Below are positions 34,198 to 46,659 of a DNA stretch of 64,000 bases, piece by piece. A program made the translations under genes and the position numbers. This DNA is from Elmis aenea (Eukaryota > Arthropoda > Insecta > Coleoptera > Elmidae): assembly GCA_947652605.1 (NCBI GenBank), contig OX393579.1, forward strand, positions 43,716,970-43,780,969, written 5' to 3'. The notes beneath the pieces were generated by a model. That model saw only the letters and a program-made list of their open reading frames with translations, was not told the origin of the DNA and did no database searches. The first letter of the stretch is position 1; every line of letters begins with the position of its first letter.

Positions 34198-35035
34198 CAG
34201 GGTGGGCAAATTTCGATGTTTTAATAGAGAATCTCGGTAACTATAAGAGGTATCAAAAAACGGACCGCGCATCCTCGATCTCTTTTTTCGAGAAAAAGTT
34301 AATGGTGAAAACTAAAATTGGTTATCGTCTTTTGTTTTCGAGTTATCGCCGATAACTCGATTTTTCGACTTTTCGTTTTATGACTATATCTCGCTTGTTT
34401 ATGAAAATTTAAAAAAATAATTTTGACGTTCTTTAGGCACTTTTTTGATAAGAATGCAGTGGCGTAGTAAATTTTTCAAAAAAAAATCCGAAATTCGAGT
34501 TGTGACATAAAGTTGTATTTTTTTAAATAGAACCCATAATTGACTATGACCTATTTAAATTTCTTATTTTTTTGTCATTCCAAATATATAAGGGTTGATG
34601 TATTTATTTTCAATAATACGCAAGTTACGGAGGTAAACTAAAAAACCTCCGTAATTTGCGTATTATTAAAAATAAATACATCAACACTTATATATTTGGA
34701 ATGACAAAAAAATAAGTAATTTTAATAGGTCATAGCCAACTATGGGTTCTATTTAAAAAAATACAACTTTATGTCACAACTCGAATTTCGGATTTTTTTT
34801 GAAAAATTTACTACGCCACTGCATTCTTATCAAAAAAGTGCCTGTAGAACGTCATAAAACGAAAAGTCGAAAAATCGAGTTATCGGCGATAACTCCAAAA
34901 CAAAAGACGATAACCAATTTTAGTTTTTACCATTAACTTTTTCTCGAAAAAAGAGCGAGGATGCGCGGTCCGTTTTTTGATACCTCTTATAGTTACCGAG
35001 ATTCCCTATTAAAACATCGAAATTTGCCCACCCTG
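34198..35035. mobile_element. CAGGGTG foldback element, 838 bp
   Basis: The left end CAGGGTGGGCAAATTTCGAT and its reverse complement at the right are flanked by TA. Arms of about 400 bp are almost perfect inverted repeats (TATAAGAGGTATCAAAAAAC, CGACTTTTCGTTTTATGAC). The loop is near 34620-34650. Non-coding. Confidence 0.9.
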
Positions 35036-35530
35036 TACAAAAAGTAACGTAACGTCTCGTCTTGTGACAACTTTACAAAAAAAAGTTTCATACAAAAGTT
35101 GTTTGTGGTAATTTTCTACATAACCTTAAATAATTTTCAATTATACGCAGTGTTTTGTTTTTGCGCACCGATACGTCACTATGTTTTTTTTTAATGAAAC
35201 AACCAGTACATTTTATACTTTTTAGATGTAAAATTGAATTCTTTTTTAAAACATATAGGTTTTATGTATCTAAATTCAGTCGTTTTTGAGTTACTTAAGT
35301 TTATATAAAAATATTGACAGAAACAGGAGTCTAAAAAAATAATGATATTTCACAATTTGGTTCCGTCAGAACAAATTTCTTTGAATATTTGTAGGACAAT
35401 AGTGTCATAGTGAGTGCTGGCTAATTAAAATTTTAAAATAATACACAGGGTGTTCCTTATGCCCGGTCCATTAAGTCAAACTTCAAACACGAATAAGTCA
35501 GTTTTTTTTTTTATAAAACACCCTACATAT
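35036..35530 (-). repeat. repeat related to 6498-7000, inverted
   Basis: Reverse complement of the inner part of the 6352-7361 element: AAAAAGTAACGTAACG, GTGTTTTGTTTTTGC and AATACACAGGGTGTTCC match. It carries a CAGGGTG word at about 35446 and a CACCCTA word near 35519. Probably a decayed foldback arm. Confidence 0.6.
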
Positions 35531-37395
35531 TTTTCCATTTTCTTATTGACAATGTAATTATTTTCAAAAACTATTAAGGGTCAATTATGTCTACAATCTG
35601 TATTTCTCGGTTTTTTTGATTATTTACGGATACAAACAATATTTAATAGCATTAAACTAGTAGGCTTTGGAAATACATGAAAATTTGTTTTAAATATCAA
35701 ATACAATTATATTTTGATTTTTAAACTGAAAGATATGTCAAATTATAAATTAATTTTAAAAAAACGTACATAAATAAGTTTTATTTTGAAGGATATGACA
35801 AAAATACCTGCTTAGAACGCATATTGCATGATTGCTTTCGTATACTTGAAGTGCACCCTTAATATTTAAAAAAAAAACTATAATTTTGTCAATATTAACT
35901 ATCTACAGCTTCTATAAGCGGAACATTTTCAGTAACATAACTTCGGTTAGTCAAATGTTCGTTAAAATATACAATAAACGATTTTCTAGTTGCTTTTTTC
36001 ACCAATAGTCATGTAAATAAGAAATTATTATACCCTTTTCCAAAAAACGAAAACAAAAATTGTAAAAATTTGCAGTAGTTCAAAAATTATGTGTTTGTCA
36101 AATTTTTACTTTTAGTGATTTTCAAATCAATACACTTTTATATTAGCAGCCAGTCACTAAAAATCAAAATAAAATTGGAAAAATTAAATCTTTTTCATCT
36201 AATATAATAATAACAAAATACAACGTAATAAAAAAAACAATTACCGATTAATAGTTTCTATACTGTAGATAAATATTGCATTTAAATAATTTTAATATTA
36301 TATAAATTACTATATAAATAAGTTTAGTTAAAAATTAAAGATAAAGCATCCTAATGGTAGAAAAATTAGACCACTTTCGAGACTGTTTCTCTTTATCAAT
36401 AGCTTTCTTATTTATTCATTCACCTGTAGTTTTAAATAACAAATTCTAACTGGTGTCCAGCATATCATTTTCCTCTCTATTTAAACTTTAATTTTTACGA
36501 TCACAGTTATTTACTATCTAATAATTAATTTATTACCCTTATTTGTTAAATTTTTTACATATGGATACAATTTTGCGTAAAAGATTTTTGATGACATTCA
36601 ACAACCTAACTGAAAAAGAAAGTACAGGCAATAAAGATACAGAATTTTGTAAAAATATCTCTACTGATAATACGCCTTTAATACTCCAATTCCTTTTAGT
36701 TTTAAAGCTTATTACGCATTTTCTAAGCGCAAGCAAATATTCATGGAATGAATAACACTGAGAACAGCTTTTACCAAAGCGAACCTTTCAGAACTTGTTA
36801 TTTACATACAATTATAGTCAGTCATTTATGAAATAAGGTTTTTGAGTAAAAGAGACTTGAAGATTATGTTACATGGTATCGTTTAGTTTGACTAACACCA
36901 AAATTGGTTCAACTAATTCAATAAACAAACATGAATTTCTACTCTAACGAAAATTGGCTCGATGATGCGTATGTAAATAGTTTTATTTGCTTCTAAATAT
37001 TATAAGCCTAAACATAATGTTTTTGAAATTATTCACCGCCTGAATAACGAAGTTTAAATTAAATGCTAATCACAATATGGTGAGAATAAAATTTAAGATA
37101 CAAGTTTAAATGAATATGACTTTTCGAAAAAATCGCTTATCGGTTTGAGTAACTAAGTATTAAAAACGTACAAAAAATTAAGGTTGTAATGATTTCTGAA
37201 ACTCCGTATATTGTATACATTTCTATTTATTTGGTCAGTATTTTAATTAATTTTTGGGAAGTATATTGTAAAAAAAAAATGGTCAGTATACATATATGTA
37301 TGAATATTTTGTACCAAATATCAAATGGAATTTTGTCAATACAATTTTGTTTTTGTGGTCGGTATAATTTGGTTTTCTGTCAATTAAATTTTTGG
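35531..37395. other. AT-rich stretch, no gene recognised
   Basis: Only short random frames; no repeat ends found. Confidence 0.5.
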
Positions 37396-37399
37396 TCAC

Positions 37400-37875
37400 T
37401 TTAAATCATAACATTAAAAAAAGAAATAAGAATATAATCAGGAGGGATCCAATCCAGCGTTACTTTTGGCAGTCGATGGTCTGCCATCCTTCTTACATGT
37501 CCGTACCAAATTAATTGTCGTCTTTCTGCCTCTTGTATTATATTTTCCCTCAGTCCGATTAATTCTTTAATTGTTGTGTTCGGTACTCTATCTAGTCTAG
37601 ACGTTCTACACGATCTTTTTAGGGCATCCATCTCCAGAGCTTCCAGTCTTCTTTCATCTGCTTCTGTCCACCTCCATGCTTCTGCTCCATACAATACCTT
37701 ACTTTTAATAACTGTGTTGTTTGTATATGTTGTATTTTCTCCTCTTTGCTATTTCTTTACTCCACCATATTCCATTTAACCTTTTAATGCCTCTTCTTCC
37801 TTGGCATATTCGTTGTCGAATTTCTTTTTCATCCTTTCCATCATCTTGAATTTTTATACCCAGGTATTAATGAAA
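37400..37875 (-). pseudogene. LINE ORF2 C-terminal fragment, second family
   Basis: The minus strand reads VLYGAEAWRWTEADERRLEA, then LKRSCRTSRLDRVPNTTIKE and LIWYGHVRRMADHRLPK. This is the C-terminal region of RTE/CR1-like ORF2 (YGxExW...RRLEAxxM...WxGHVxRM). Upstream, to about 37875, it continues with IKRLNGIWWSKEIA in another frame. 5'-truncated and frameshifted. It differs in sequence from the family at 20075. Confidence 0.8.
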
Positions 37876-37879
37876 ACTA

Positions 37880-38170
37880 TATAATTACGTTTATTTTCAT
37901 TTAAAAAAGAAGCTTTAACTAACCTTTAATCTAACCCTCTCATTCGTTCAGTCTATAATAGAGGGTCAGGTTAAAGGTTGCTTAAAGCTTATTTTTTTAT
38001 AAAAATTAACCTATTACGTTCGTTTTCATTTAAAAAAAAAAAAGGTCTCACAAACCTTAAACCTGACCCTCTTTGATTTAGTCAGTAAAAGAAAAGATTT
38101 TTACGTAATAAATATTGAAAATGAAGCTAAAACGTTTGTTTTCATTTAAAAAATAAATAAATACTGACCA
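37880..38170. repeat. degenerate tandem/inverted repeat
   Basis: TTACGTTYRTTTTCATTTAAA occurs three times at roughly 110-bp spacing, and the words CTAACCTTTAATCTAACCCTC and GAGGGTCAGGTTAAAGGTTG face each other. No coding sequence. Confidence 0.6.
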
Positions 38171-38299
38171 TCTATTCAAATACTGAGAGTTTTTGTATTT
38201 ACCGACGTAATACTGACCACTTATATAATGTAGTGATATTTTATTATAAATGCTATTTATTTCAAATACTGATTAAATAGTTATTTATGTATCAAGTGT

Positions 38300-38550
38300 A
38301 ACAGGCAAGGCCGAAAAAGTACGCTTTGGCCGAGGTGCATATTACATTTTTTGTGCGATCGAATTAAAAACAATTTAAACTTTTAGTATTTTTCGAAAAT
38401 ATAAGTTAGAAACTACGTGACATTCTGTCACTGACAGATGACGGCTTATGCTTTTAGCTTTAATGAAAATTTACTTTTTCGTACGCTGTAGCGGCCGAAA
38501 AAGTTAAAAGTTACTTTTTCGGCCGTTGCTAAAAGTATTGTGTAATGATA
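38300..38550 (-). repeat. second copy of the GCCG-rich repeat
   Basis: Reverse complement of the right half of 8412-8757: GGCCGAAAAAGTACG, TGGCCGAGGTGCATATTACA, GACATTCTGTCACTGACAGA and GGCCGAAAAAGT are shared. Its outer palindrome half is incomplete. Confidence 0.7.
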
Positions 38551-39785
38551 AGTTGACTGTGAATGATCAAAAATATCGTAAAGATAATGAGCTCCGTTTT
38601 GTACAACTAGATGACTTTACCATATTCTTACAAAAATATCATATTTTTAATATTGAGAATGGAAAAATTAAAAATTAATTTAGCAAATAAATTATGCAGT
38701 ATTTTCAATATTCCCAATTCGTATTTTTACAGTTATTTGCTTCCGCCTTCGGAATCTTAATAAAAACCGTAATGTTGCATTATTTATTGCATTCTTTTAG
38801 ATGTGACAAAGGTCTTGTCAGTTTATCCGATACTTGTACATGAAACGGATCAAGAATGCGTAAGATATTTCATTTCAATAAAAATTTTATACTGTTTACG
38901 TCAAAAAGCGTATAATAAAAATCTGTTTTAAGGTGTTGATAAATGACTTAAAATTTTAAACGGTTTTTGTTATGAATTTGACTAAAGACTACGAGTGCCA
39001 TTGTGAAAAAATTAAATAATGTTTTTTTGGTATCTATACAATGATATTCGAGTTTCCACAATTTAATCATACACAACATACTTAATACGTTGTGTTATTT
39101 GTAAAACCAATCGAAATAATAATTATCTTGGGCCAACCTCGATACATCAAAATGTTTTTTCTTTATTTATTTTTTTTTAACAATATATTTCACATTTCTC
39201 TTTTATTATTAAATACATTAAATGATTAAATACATATTTTAAAAATAATCGTTTAAGAAAGCCTTCTAATTTTCCTCAATTAAAGTGCGAAATAAAAAGT
39301 TCATTTTAATTTTCAAATAGTCGTTTTATATTTTCGTTGCGATGTTGGTTTTCGCGTTAAAACATTGTTCTGTCCATGTAAAAGTGTCGTTTAATTAATG
39401 AGTATTTTAAGCGCGTGTTTATTTCCTTTTGTTTATTCTAAGCTACAGTTCTAATTAAAACAATAAACTCTGTCGCAGTCCAACGAGATTTCGTGTTTTG
39501 CTTTAAGGTATTACTACACTACTACTGTTTCACTATTTGCAACGAACCAAACGTTTTGTTGGAAGTTTCTTTTATTTCAAACAGTTAAGCTTGCATAGGA
39601 AATTTAAAAAAACTCATTGTTGGTGTTAATGTTGTAGTAATTCGTTTTTATTCCGATCAAAAACGAACGAAATATTTTCGTTTTTAGTCCCTGACTACAA
39701 TATTCTCTGGCAAAAACAAATAAAATAGAAACAAATAAATATAAAACAATTATATTTTTGTCACATTAAATACCGTGATACTAAA
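38551..39785. other. AT-rich stretch, no gene recognised
   Basis: No supportable feature. Confidence 0.5.
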
Positions 39786-39789
39786 ATAT

Positions 39790-41047
39790 AACCAAATTTT
39801 TTGTAACTCTTTGAATAAGGGCACTTTACTCTTGCCAATATTTCTAAAATTGCTAAAATCTGGTGTCATAAAAGTTTTTAATAATTTTTTTTTCACTATG
39901 AAATTAGTTTTAAGCCATGCGCCAACCTTTATCAAGAATAAAATTTTCTGAGAAATCGATAATAAAAAGCATTTTTGATTTATTGCAGACTTTTTTAATG
40001 ACTCGGTATATATTTATGTTATTTTAACATCAACTTTCTTATTTTAAATACGGGTCGTAGTTGGCTGTGACACCAGTAAAAAAGGTTTTTTTCTCGTTTC
40101 ATTGATGTATGGGTTGTTAGGTTTATCTTTAAAAATAAGCAAGTTATAGCAATATTATTGTATTTATTAAGTTTAATCTAAGTGGCCATGGAAAAAAATA
40201 AAACATCACATAAATAAACTAGCTGTGCTTAATTAAACACAAAGAAACCTAAATAATTTATGATTTTTTAATTACTGTTATCTACTATTAAATTTAAATT
40301 ATAACATGCGTTCCAAGTGTAGCCCACCCTCCATGATCAATACAAATTTGAGATCTGCACATTGTAGATAATAATGTTTTGCTAAGCATGTTTCTTTTTA
40401 TTTGATAAACTTTTGTTAAACTTATTGAACTTATGTTATAATTTAAATTTAATAGTAACAGTAATTAAAAAATCATAAACTATTATGTAATGTAAAAAAT
40501 ATCTTTCATTATTTAGATTTCTTTGTGTTTAATTAAGTACAGCTAAACTATTTACCTATGTGATGTTTTTTTTTTAATGACCACTTAGATTAAACTTAAT
40601 AAATACAATAATATCTACTACTATAATTTGCTTAATTTTAAAGATAAACCTAACAACCCAAACTTCAATGAAAAGAGAAAAAACTCTTTTTAATGGTGTC
40701 ACAGCCAATTACGATCCGTATTTTAAATAAGAAAGTTGATGTTAAAATAACAAAAACAAATGAAGATAGGTAAAATGTATTTGCAAATTTCAATTCTACG
40801 CAAAAAAAGTGTTCCAGTAATGTCGAAAAATATTTTGGGTACGATTTTAAATAAGCAAGTTAAAAGCCAAAATCGTAAACATAATTTTTTTGTTTTATAT
40901 GAATAGAGCAAAAACCATTAATTTTGTTCCAGATTTTTTTTCTTGAATAGTTGCTTTTAAATCATATATCATTTTGACTCATTTAACCAACTCTCTATCT
41001 CTTACCGTTTACGAGATCCCCTTGCTGTTTACGATAACTGGGACACC
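39790..41047. repeat. foldback repeat with ACATCAACTTTCTTA arms
   Basis: From 40022 to about 40745, ACATCAACTTTCTTATTTTA and its mirror TAAATAAGAAAGTTGATGTT bound arms of about 300 bp. The right side continues to a terminus ...ACTGGGACACCCTG at 41047. The matching left terminus is missing and is replaced from 39790 by the AGGGCACTTTACTCTTGC module of the CAGGCCCGG hAT family. Relatives lie at 57203-57930 and, as right halves only, in 13640-15294 and 17941-18275. Confidence 0.7.
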
Positions 41048-41290
41048 CTGTTTATGACAAAAATTGTCTTCCATATTGGAGCCGCCATCTTGAATTTTGA
41101 TTGCAGAAAAGTATTAAAGTCTATTGTCACGGAGACCATGTATGCATGCAAAATTTCAATCAGATATGTATGTGCAAGTGGATCAAAATTGAGTTGCAAG
41201 ATTTTATTGAAACAAACAAACAGGTGAAGTTGAATAAAAGGTTGTAAAAGCTAGATCAAAAAGCATTATTATAAAATAAAAAAAGAAGAA
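41048..41290. other. short spacer, no gene
   Basis: Contains GAGCCGCCATCTTGAATTTTG and AT-rich sequence. Nothing assignable. Confidence 0.4.
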
Positions 41291-41547
41291 GACCGAGCTC
41301 GGTGGCTGGTAGGTCTGCAACCTAGGAAGTAAAGTCAGGAGGCGTGGGTTCGAATCCCGCGGCCGTCTGTCATCGTAGGGGTTTCAGGTGGTTTCCCCTA
41401 CCTACTATAGGCAAATACTGTGAGAGTACTTCCACCTACCCTCTACCCTTACTCACCTAATCCTAGTTCCCTCCTCCTCCACTTCGGTGATTAGCCATAG
41501 CAGCAAAAACATGCCGAAGTAAAACAAATCAGATAAAAAAAAAAAAG
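41291..41547 (+). mobile_element. tRNA-derived SINE
   Basis: A tRNA-like head carries an A-box-like GAGCTCGGTGGCTGG and a perfect B box, GGGTTCGAATCCC at 41347-41359. A tRNA-unrelated body (GGTTTCAGGTGGTTTCCCCT, TTCCACCTACCCTCTACCC) and an A-rich tail follow. A second copy at 56253-56512 is in reverse orientation. It would be transcribed by RNA polymerase III from the internal boxes and moved by a LINE (family knowledge). The tRNA part is not a functional tRNA gene. Confidence 0.88.
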
Positions 41548-42630
41548 AAGATTGCAGTGATTGTGTTCCAATTTGAATCACTCTGTACAAAGTCATACTA
41601 AAATGCATAATGATTACTATTATATTATACAACGGCATGTTAAATTACAATTTCCTCTCTGGAATAATTTTGAACGTAAGTGGAATTCATATTGTAATAC
41701 TGTAAATTTAATAAACTCAAACACACGACGTTTAGGTGCGGCAATTAATTCTAAAGATTTTTATTTCCATAAATTAAAAAGCCACATTGAGTAAAACTAA
41801 TAAATGTCTTTCGCACAAAATTTACTTGACGAATCGTAACATACATTTCAAAATTAAGTTATGTAGTCAAGGACTAATAGAGAGTTCCACCTGCTTCCAT
41901 TTTTGTATTTTTAAAATATGCAAGATGTGAACTTTTGATCAATATTTTAAATATTTTACTCCAATTCAAGAATTTCAGTCCGTACCAACTTACACTTGTT
42001 TTCTGGTACAGCAATGGAATAATAAGTAAGATCTCTTTACCTTTACCATCCTCGCAGTGTTGCATATTCACGACCTTAATCCATTATTTATGGCTAAAGG
42101 ATAGATTGGGGAACCTGTTGAATACCAAAATATCTCAAATTTAGTCAACGTGGCTTCGAGGACCTCCAGTGCATCATTTATGTGAACGGCTCTCCTATCC
42201 TACGTGAGTAATGAATGGTCTCACAGTGGCCTTCTTGAATGAAGTACGATTGACCCGGGATCTCAGTGCTATCACTCTTTATAGCGTTATATCAGATGCT
42301 TTTAATGCTGCCCGGCAATTAAAAATAATTGATGTGTTATTGCCTTTGTAAATATGCAGTAGTAAATATTCAGGAAGTTGTTCAAAAATGATTGAATAAT
42401 CGTTCATGAATAATTTGGAAAATTATTGAAACGGTCTATATACTGTGCTCTAAATTCAAGGTTAATTATTTTCAGCTTCGAAATGCCCCAAAATGGTGGA
42501 AGTAGTAAAAAAATTAGATTAGGTACATCTCCGAATTGTAATTTGTTACGATTTTTTAAAACAAAATAAACACCAATGAGTTAGTTAAAGGAAACTTTTG
42601 ATTCAGTGAACAAGCGCTTTTCTTGGCTAC
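41548..42630. other. no gene recognised
   Basis: A repeat-like terminus ...AATTTGAATCACTCTGTACA lies at 41570-41590. A less AT-rich patch at 42140-42330 has no readable coding sequence. Confidence 0.4.
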
Positions 42631-42636
42631 ACTCAG

Positions 42637-43800
42637 TGACGTACCAAGGGGGTTCCAGGGGGTCAGGACCCTCCAGAAATGTATTGAGATTCAAAATTAT
42701 TATTATTTTATTCAGGATAAATTAAAATAGATAATTTTGATTTTCTATTTGGTCCATTTTTTTTCATTTTTCGAACTAGGTAATTTTAAGAAAAAATTAA
42801 ACAATATCCTTACACGTATTTGAATTACTCTTAGGTAGCTATTAGTACAAAGTACAACGTACAATTATTCAACATTTAGAAGTCCAGATACTCGAGTAAA
42901 TATTTGGCATTTGGTATTTGATATACGTTTGCTTGGTGCTTTCGACAGCTCTGATTCCAACCGCGTGCAAATCGTAGTTTCTTGCAGAGTTATTACACCC
43001 ACCTCTTATTTCTCTGTTGGTGTGTAAGAAGAATGATATTTAACATCTCACTTCCTCTTTTACAGTATCTTCAATCTCCGCAGCATGACTTGTCGCTATC
43101 CTTAAGATAAGTAAAACAAATTATTTTGACGCTAAAAAGGGTAAGAGGAAACTTTCAGGATAAATTCAATGGAATATTTACAACAGCTTTAGAACTCAGA
43201 AATATATTTGGCACAGATTTGCGGACTCCTTGAATAACTAAGAGGCAGACACAAAAAGCAAACCCTGACACAGAGTCAACCGAAGAATACTTAAAGTAAC
43301 AATTTTTATTTTTTGTCAAGATCAAATTATTAAGAGTTTGGAAGAGAAATTTGGGCGACACGAAGATATTTTCAATGGCTTTCAGTGGCTGAATATGCTT
43401 TTCCAGGAAAAGCACTGCTGGAATTAATTGAAGTAGAATACTCCATCTGGATTAGAATTGTATCCGAAATTAAAGAAGGCACAGAAATATCGAAGCCTAT
43501 AATTTACCCCTGGTGTTAATAATTTAAACGCGAAAAGGGTTTTGTTCAGCATCAAAAAAAGATATAATGGCCTTCCAAAGAAAACATGACTGCTGTCAAA
43601 AAATAAATTGAAGATGAAAATAAAGTCACATATGCGGTAAACGAATATTAACTTAACATTTGATCCATAACTTTTAGAAAAATCTTCCACGATCACCTGC
43701 ATTAGAAAAAAGTTGTCAGTCATTTTATGCCACATCAGCCCTGTGAAATTAAAAAATCACAGGGTATAAGAATTTGCCTAAGCTTAGAATCTTCTGGGTG
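42637..43800 (+). pseudogene. decayed hAT transposase, ZMYM1-like
   Basis: A hAT-like left end, CAGTGACGTACCAAGGGGG, starts at about 42636. Downstream the plus strand reads RQTQKANPDTESTEEYLK at about 43248-43302 and, in shifted frames, pieces such as SLEEKFG. These resemble the RQxxRxNxPxxxxEEYYR region of zinc-finger MYM-type/KRAB-free hAT transposases. Stops and frameshifts are frequent. Long minus-strand frames over the same bases are shadows. The right terminus was not found and the family call is moderate. Confidence 0.5.
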
Positions 43801-44660
43801 ATGACGGGCATCAATTGTTTTGCAAACTTGTGACAGACGACGAAGCTCCCATCCCCGTTTCTCGCGATATACCTTCCTGCCAAAGAAGTTGTTAATGGAT
43901 TCATCTGAATAAGCTAACTTCAGCAATAACCAAAACGCAGTAATCAATGAAAAAAATAATAATGCATATGTTTTGTAGATGCATAGAAGACCGTTACAAC
44001 TAAACGGTACATAAACATGTTTTGACTAAAGTTTAAAGAATTCAGTAGCGTTCTAACAAAGGGGATTGTGTCCCATCGCGATAAAGCTTCTTTTCAATCG
44101 AATTCGACAACTTTAACTCTCCAGTTTTTGGCCGTATAAAATATAAAATAATAAAGCATTCCCGTATTCTCCTTACCTCACTTGTCAATATGCGACTTTT
44201 GCTTATTTTTTGTACTTGTTTTTGACTGAGGAGACTGATCTGATCGGCTGTGTTTATTTCATTAAGAACATCAAAAATAAATGTTTTGCAGAGTTATACG
44301 TGTCACTGGCCATTTCCTTCGGAAAAATAGGGGGAACACTGAAAAGTTCATTAATAAAGGTAATTTTTGCGATCGCGTTGGCCAAGAAAACGTCAGAGAT
44401 AAAATCGAAATTCTTCTATTTACCAATTCGCGCATCCTTTGCAAGTAAAATGGTGCAAAGTGTTTGAAAAATCTTAAACAGTTCCGGAGAACCTTGAAGA
44501 TTAAGTTAAATATAAAAACCAGTAATTAATTACAAATATTTTCATGCTATAGAAAAATATAAACGTTACTTACTCTTTAAGTTCATGCAACACGCATTAT
44601 TACAAAATCGTTAATATGTTCATTGTACTGATAATCTTTGCCCAAAGAAAATTTCAGTGT
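43801..44660. other. no gene recognised
   Basis: Possibly the remainder of the decayed hAT element up to about 43950; beyond that nothing assignable. Confidence 0.35.
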
Positions 44661-44666
44661 GTTTAA

Positions 44667-45193
44667 CCCTAGGAGGTTCAACCAGTTATGTGCAGACCTT
44701 TTGCTTGTAAACGTGTGTATAACTTTTTTGTTTTGCGTGTTAGAGACGAATCCGTCCATGACTTCCTAGAAGCGGCTATGGCGAACACAATGAGCACAAA
44801 ATCAGACCGCTTATGTGTTTGTGTTCGGTTTTATTCGTGTTTACAAACGAAATGGTTCATACGGTACAAGCAGGTCTGTGCAGACCTATGAATGGTATGA
44901 ATGGTGGGGCAGGCAATTGAAACCGGTTTTGACTTGTATGTGTGTAAAACGTGTATGTAGAACGTGCTCATGAAGAACTTGGAGCGTCTATATGTTCCGG
45001 GTGCCCAGATAACTATTGATGAGCAATTGTTCCCGTACCGAGGCCGCACGCGCTTCACCCAGTATATACCGTCGAAACACATTTACAAACACTTTTAGGA
45101 CACGTGCCTATGCATTCCCATACAAATCCCATATAGGTCTGCGCAGACCTAGTTGTACCAGTTAGCGCCAAAAAATCCTTGAACCTCCTAGGG
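44667..45193 (+). mobile_element. piggyBac derivative, 527 bp
   Basis: CCCTAGGAGGTTCAA at the left and its reverse complement at the right are flanked by TTAA on both sides, the piggyBac hallmark. GCAGACC words repeat subterminally. Most of the transposase is deleted, so it can move only if a transposase is supplied elsewhere. Confidence 0.92.
44966..45081 (+). pseudogene. piggyBac transposase fragment
   Basis: The plus strand reads LMKNLERLYVPGAQITIDEQ, then LFPYRGRTRFTQYIPSKH. This matches the segment of piggyBac (DDE_Tnp_1_7) transposases around the first catalytic Asp (xVDEQLxPFRGRxxFxxYIPxKP). The TIDEQ Asp is present. The N-terminus, the later catalytic residues and the C-terminal zinc finger are absent. 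It is preserved only because it lies within the short TIR-bounded derivative. Confidence 0.85.
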
Positions 45194-45197
45194 TTAA

Positions 45198-46285
45198 GGA
45201 CGTTTTGAATGAGGGTCTGTGCGTATGTATAAATGTACATTAAATTGTTCTCATTAACCCGTCCGCTTCACATTTAAATTACATGTTCTAATCTAACCCT
45301 GTCATATTCTCTGGATTCGTCGACATTATTTTAAAATCGTTGTGGTGTCAGGGATATAAATAGCGTCTGATAGGGCATTTGAGTTGACAGTTGTCATCAG
45401 ATGTGGCCTAATCCGGTATGCATGGTGGATGGTGAGAATGAATAGCTCTGTTAACACGAAGGGCGCGATCCCACCGCAAATATGTAACATTCACAAATCA
45501 TAATGGTTAGGTCACATCATTTCAGTATGACCATTTAATCGAAAACAAAAACGCTGTGAAAATATATCGCTCCAGAGCATTAAATCGTTACAACTTTCAA
45601 TCTATTTATGGTGTTAAAATTTAGTCCCCGGTGTCTCCAATTTGATTCCATACGATTTTATGTATATTATACAACTACTACTACTTTAATTTTGCTATTA
45701 TATGTTGATGTTTGGTATATTAATAACTAAGATTTTCAAAAGTACTAAAATATGAGTTCTATGTCAATTAAAGTCGATTACAAACAAATTAAGGAAACAC
45801 CTTTGACAATACCATTTATGAAAATTGCTTGAACACGAGATCAGTGTTTTTAATTCAATGACGTAATATATCACATAAATTAATAAAATAGGTATTGTAT
45901 TATAAACAATTTATACAATTTTTTAATAATCATATATAAGTATATATCAATTCATTTAATATTTTGTTGATTTTAAATAATTTAAAAAATAAACATTGTT
46001 AAAAATTGTATGTGGTTGTCTATTGGCTTCTCTAGCAAGTAGGGTTAACAACATTGTCATTTTGACCCGAACACTTCGAGTTTGGCGATCATTCTTCGGG
46101 CTTTTTAATAGAATTTTTCGGATTAACTCCACAGAAAAATCGTTGATAGAAAGAATGTGCGCAGCAGTTAAGCGGTGTCTAAACAATATATTAATTAATA
46201 CTGGGGCATATTGCCCATTTAAAAAAAGTAACGGCACATTACTCCAAGGTCACTCAAAGACAGAAAAAATGCTTATGATGACCAA
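45198..46285. other. no gene recognised
   Basis: A region at 45956-46237 is open for 93 codons on the minus strand, but I cannot name a family. It could belong to an old transposon. Confidence 0.35.
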
Positions 46286-46288
46286 AGT

Positions 46289-46640
46289 AGACAACAGAGA
46301 GCCACAGGATTCATTATAGGACGCTGTCGGTTAAACAAACACTTTTACATAATAGGGCTCTCAGGGACCGATATATGCAGAGGATGTGGAAGAGAACACG
46401 AAGAAACTCCTCTTCACGTACTATGCCAGTGTGAAGGATCCACAACCTATCGACGTAGACTTCTAGGGGTGGAAAAAACCAACTAAGGAAACTTAAGAAA
46501 AATACCCTTAAAGAAAATCCTGGAGTTTTCCAAAAGCACAGGACTTTTGTAAGGGGCTATCACCAAAGGGTACAACAGACCAATAGGTCGCAGTACAGGA
46601 ACCCGAAATGGAACCACCTTCGCGGAAATAATAATAATAA
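46289..46640 (+). pseudogene. LINE ORF2 3' end with zinc knuckle
   Basis: The plus strand from 46289 reads TGFIIGRCRLNKHFYIIGL, then CRGCGREHEETPLHVLCQC, and stops at 46484-46486. The first part matches the end of the RNase H region of I/R1/LOA-like LINEs (LTGHxxLNxHLxxxGL). The second is the C-x2-C-x9-H-x2-C knuckle typical of their C-terminus. A 3' UTR follows and an AAT-repeat tail lies at 46626-46655. It is 5'-truncated. Confidence 0.8.
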
Positions 46641-46659
46641 TTATTATTATTATAATACG

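Noticed and set aside
41293..41370. Possible functional tRNA gene
   Set aside because: The B box is perfect, but the cloverleaf is incomplete and the same unit with a long body and A tail recurs at 56253, so it is a SINE.
43155..43735. Two long minus-strand frames
   Set aside because: Antisense to a decayed hAT transposase whose motifs read on the plus strand; no recognisable domain of their own.
45956..46237. 93-codon minus-strand frame as a host exon
   Set aside because: No family could be named and it adjoins a LINE fragment; evidence too weak for a call.
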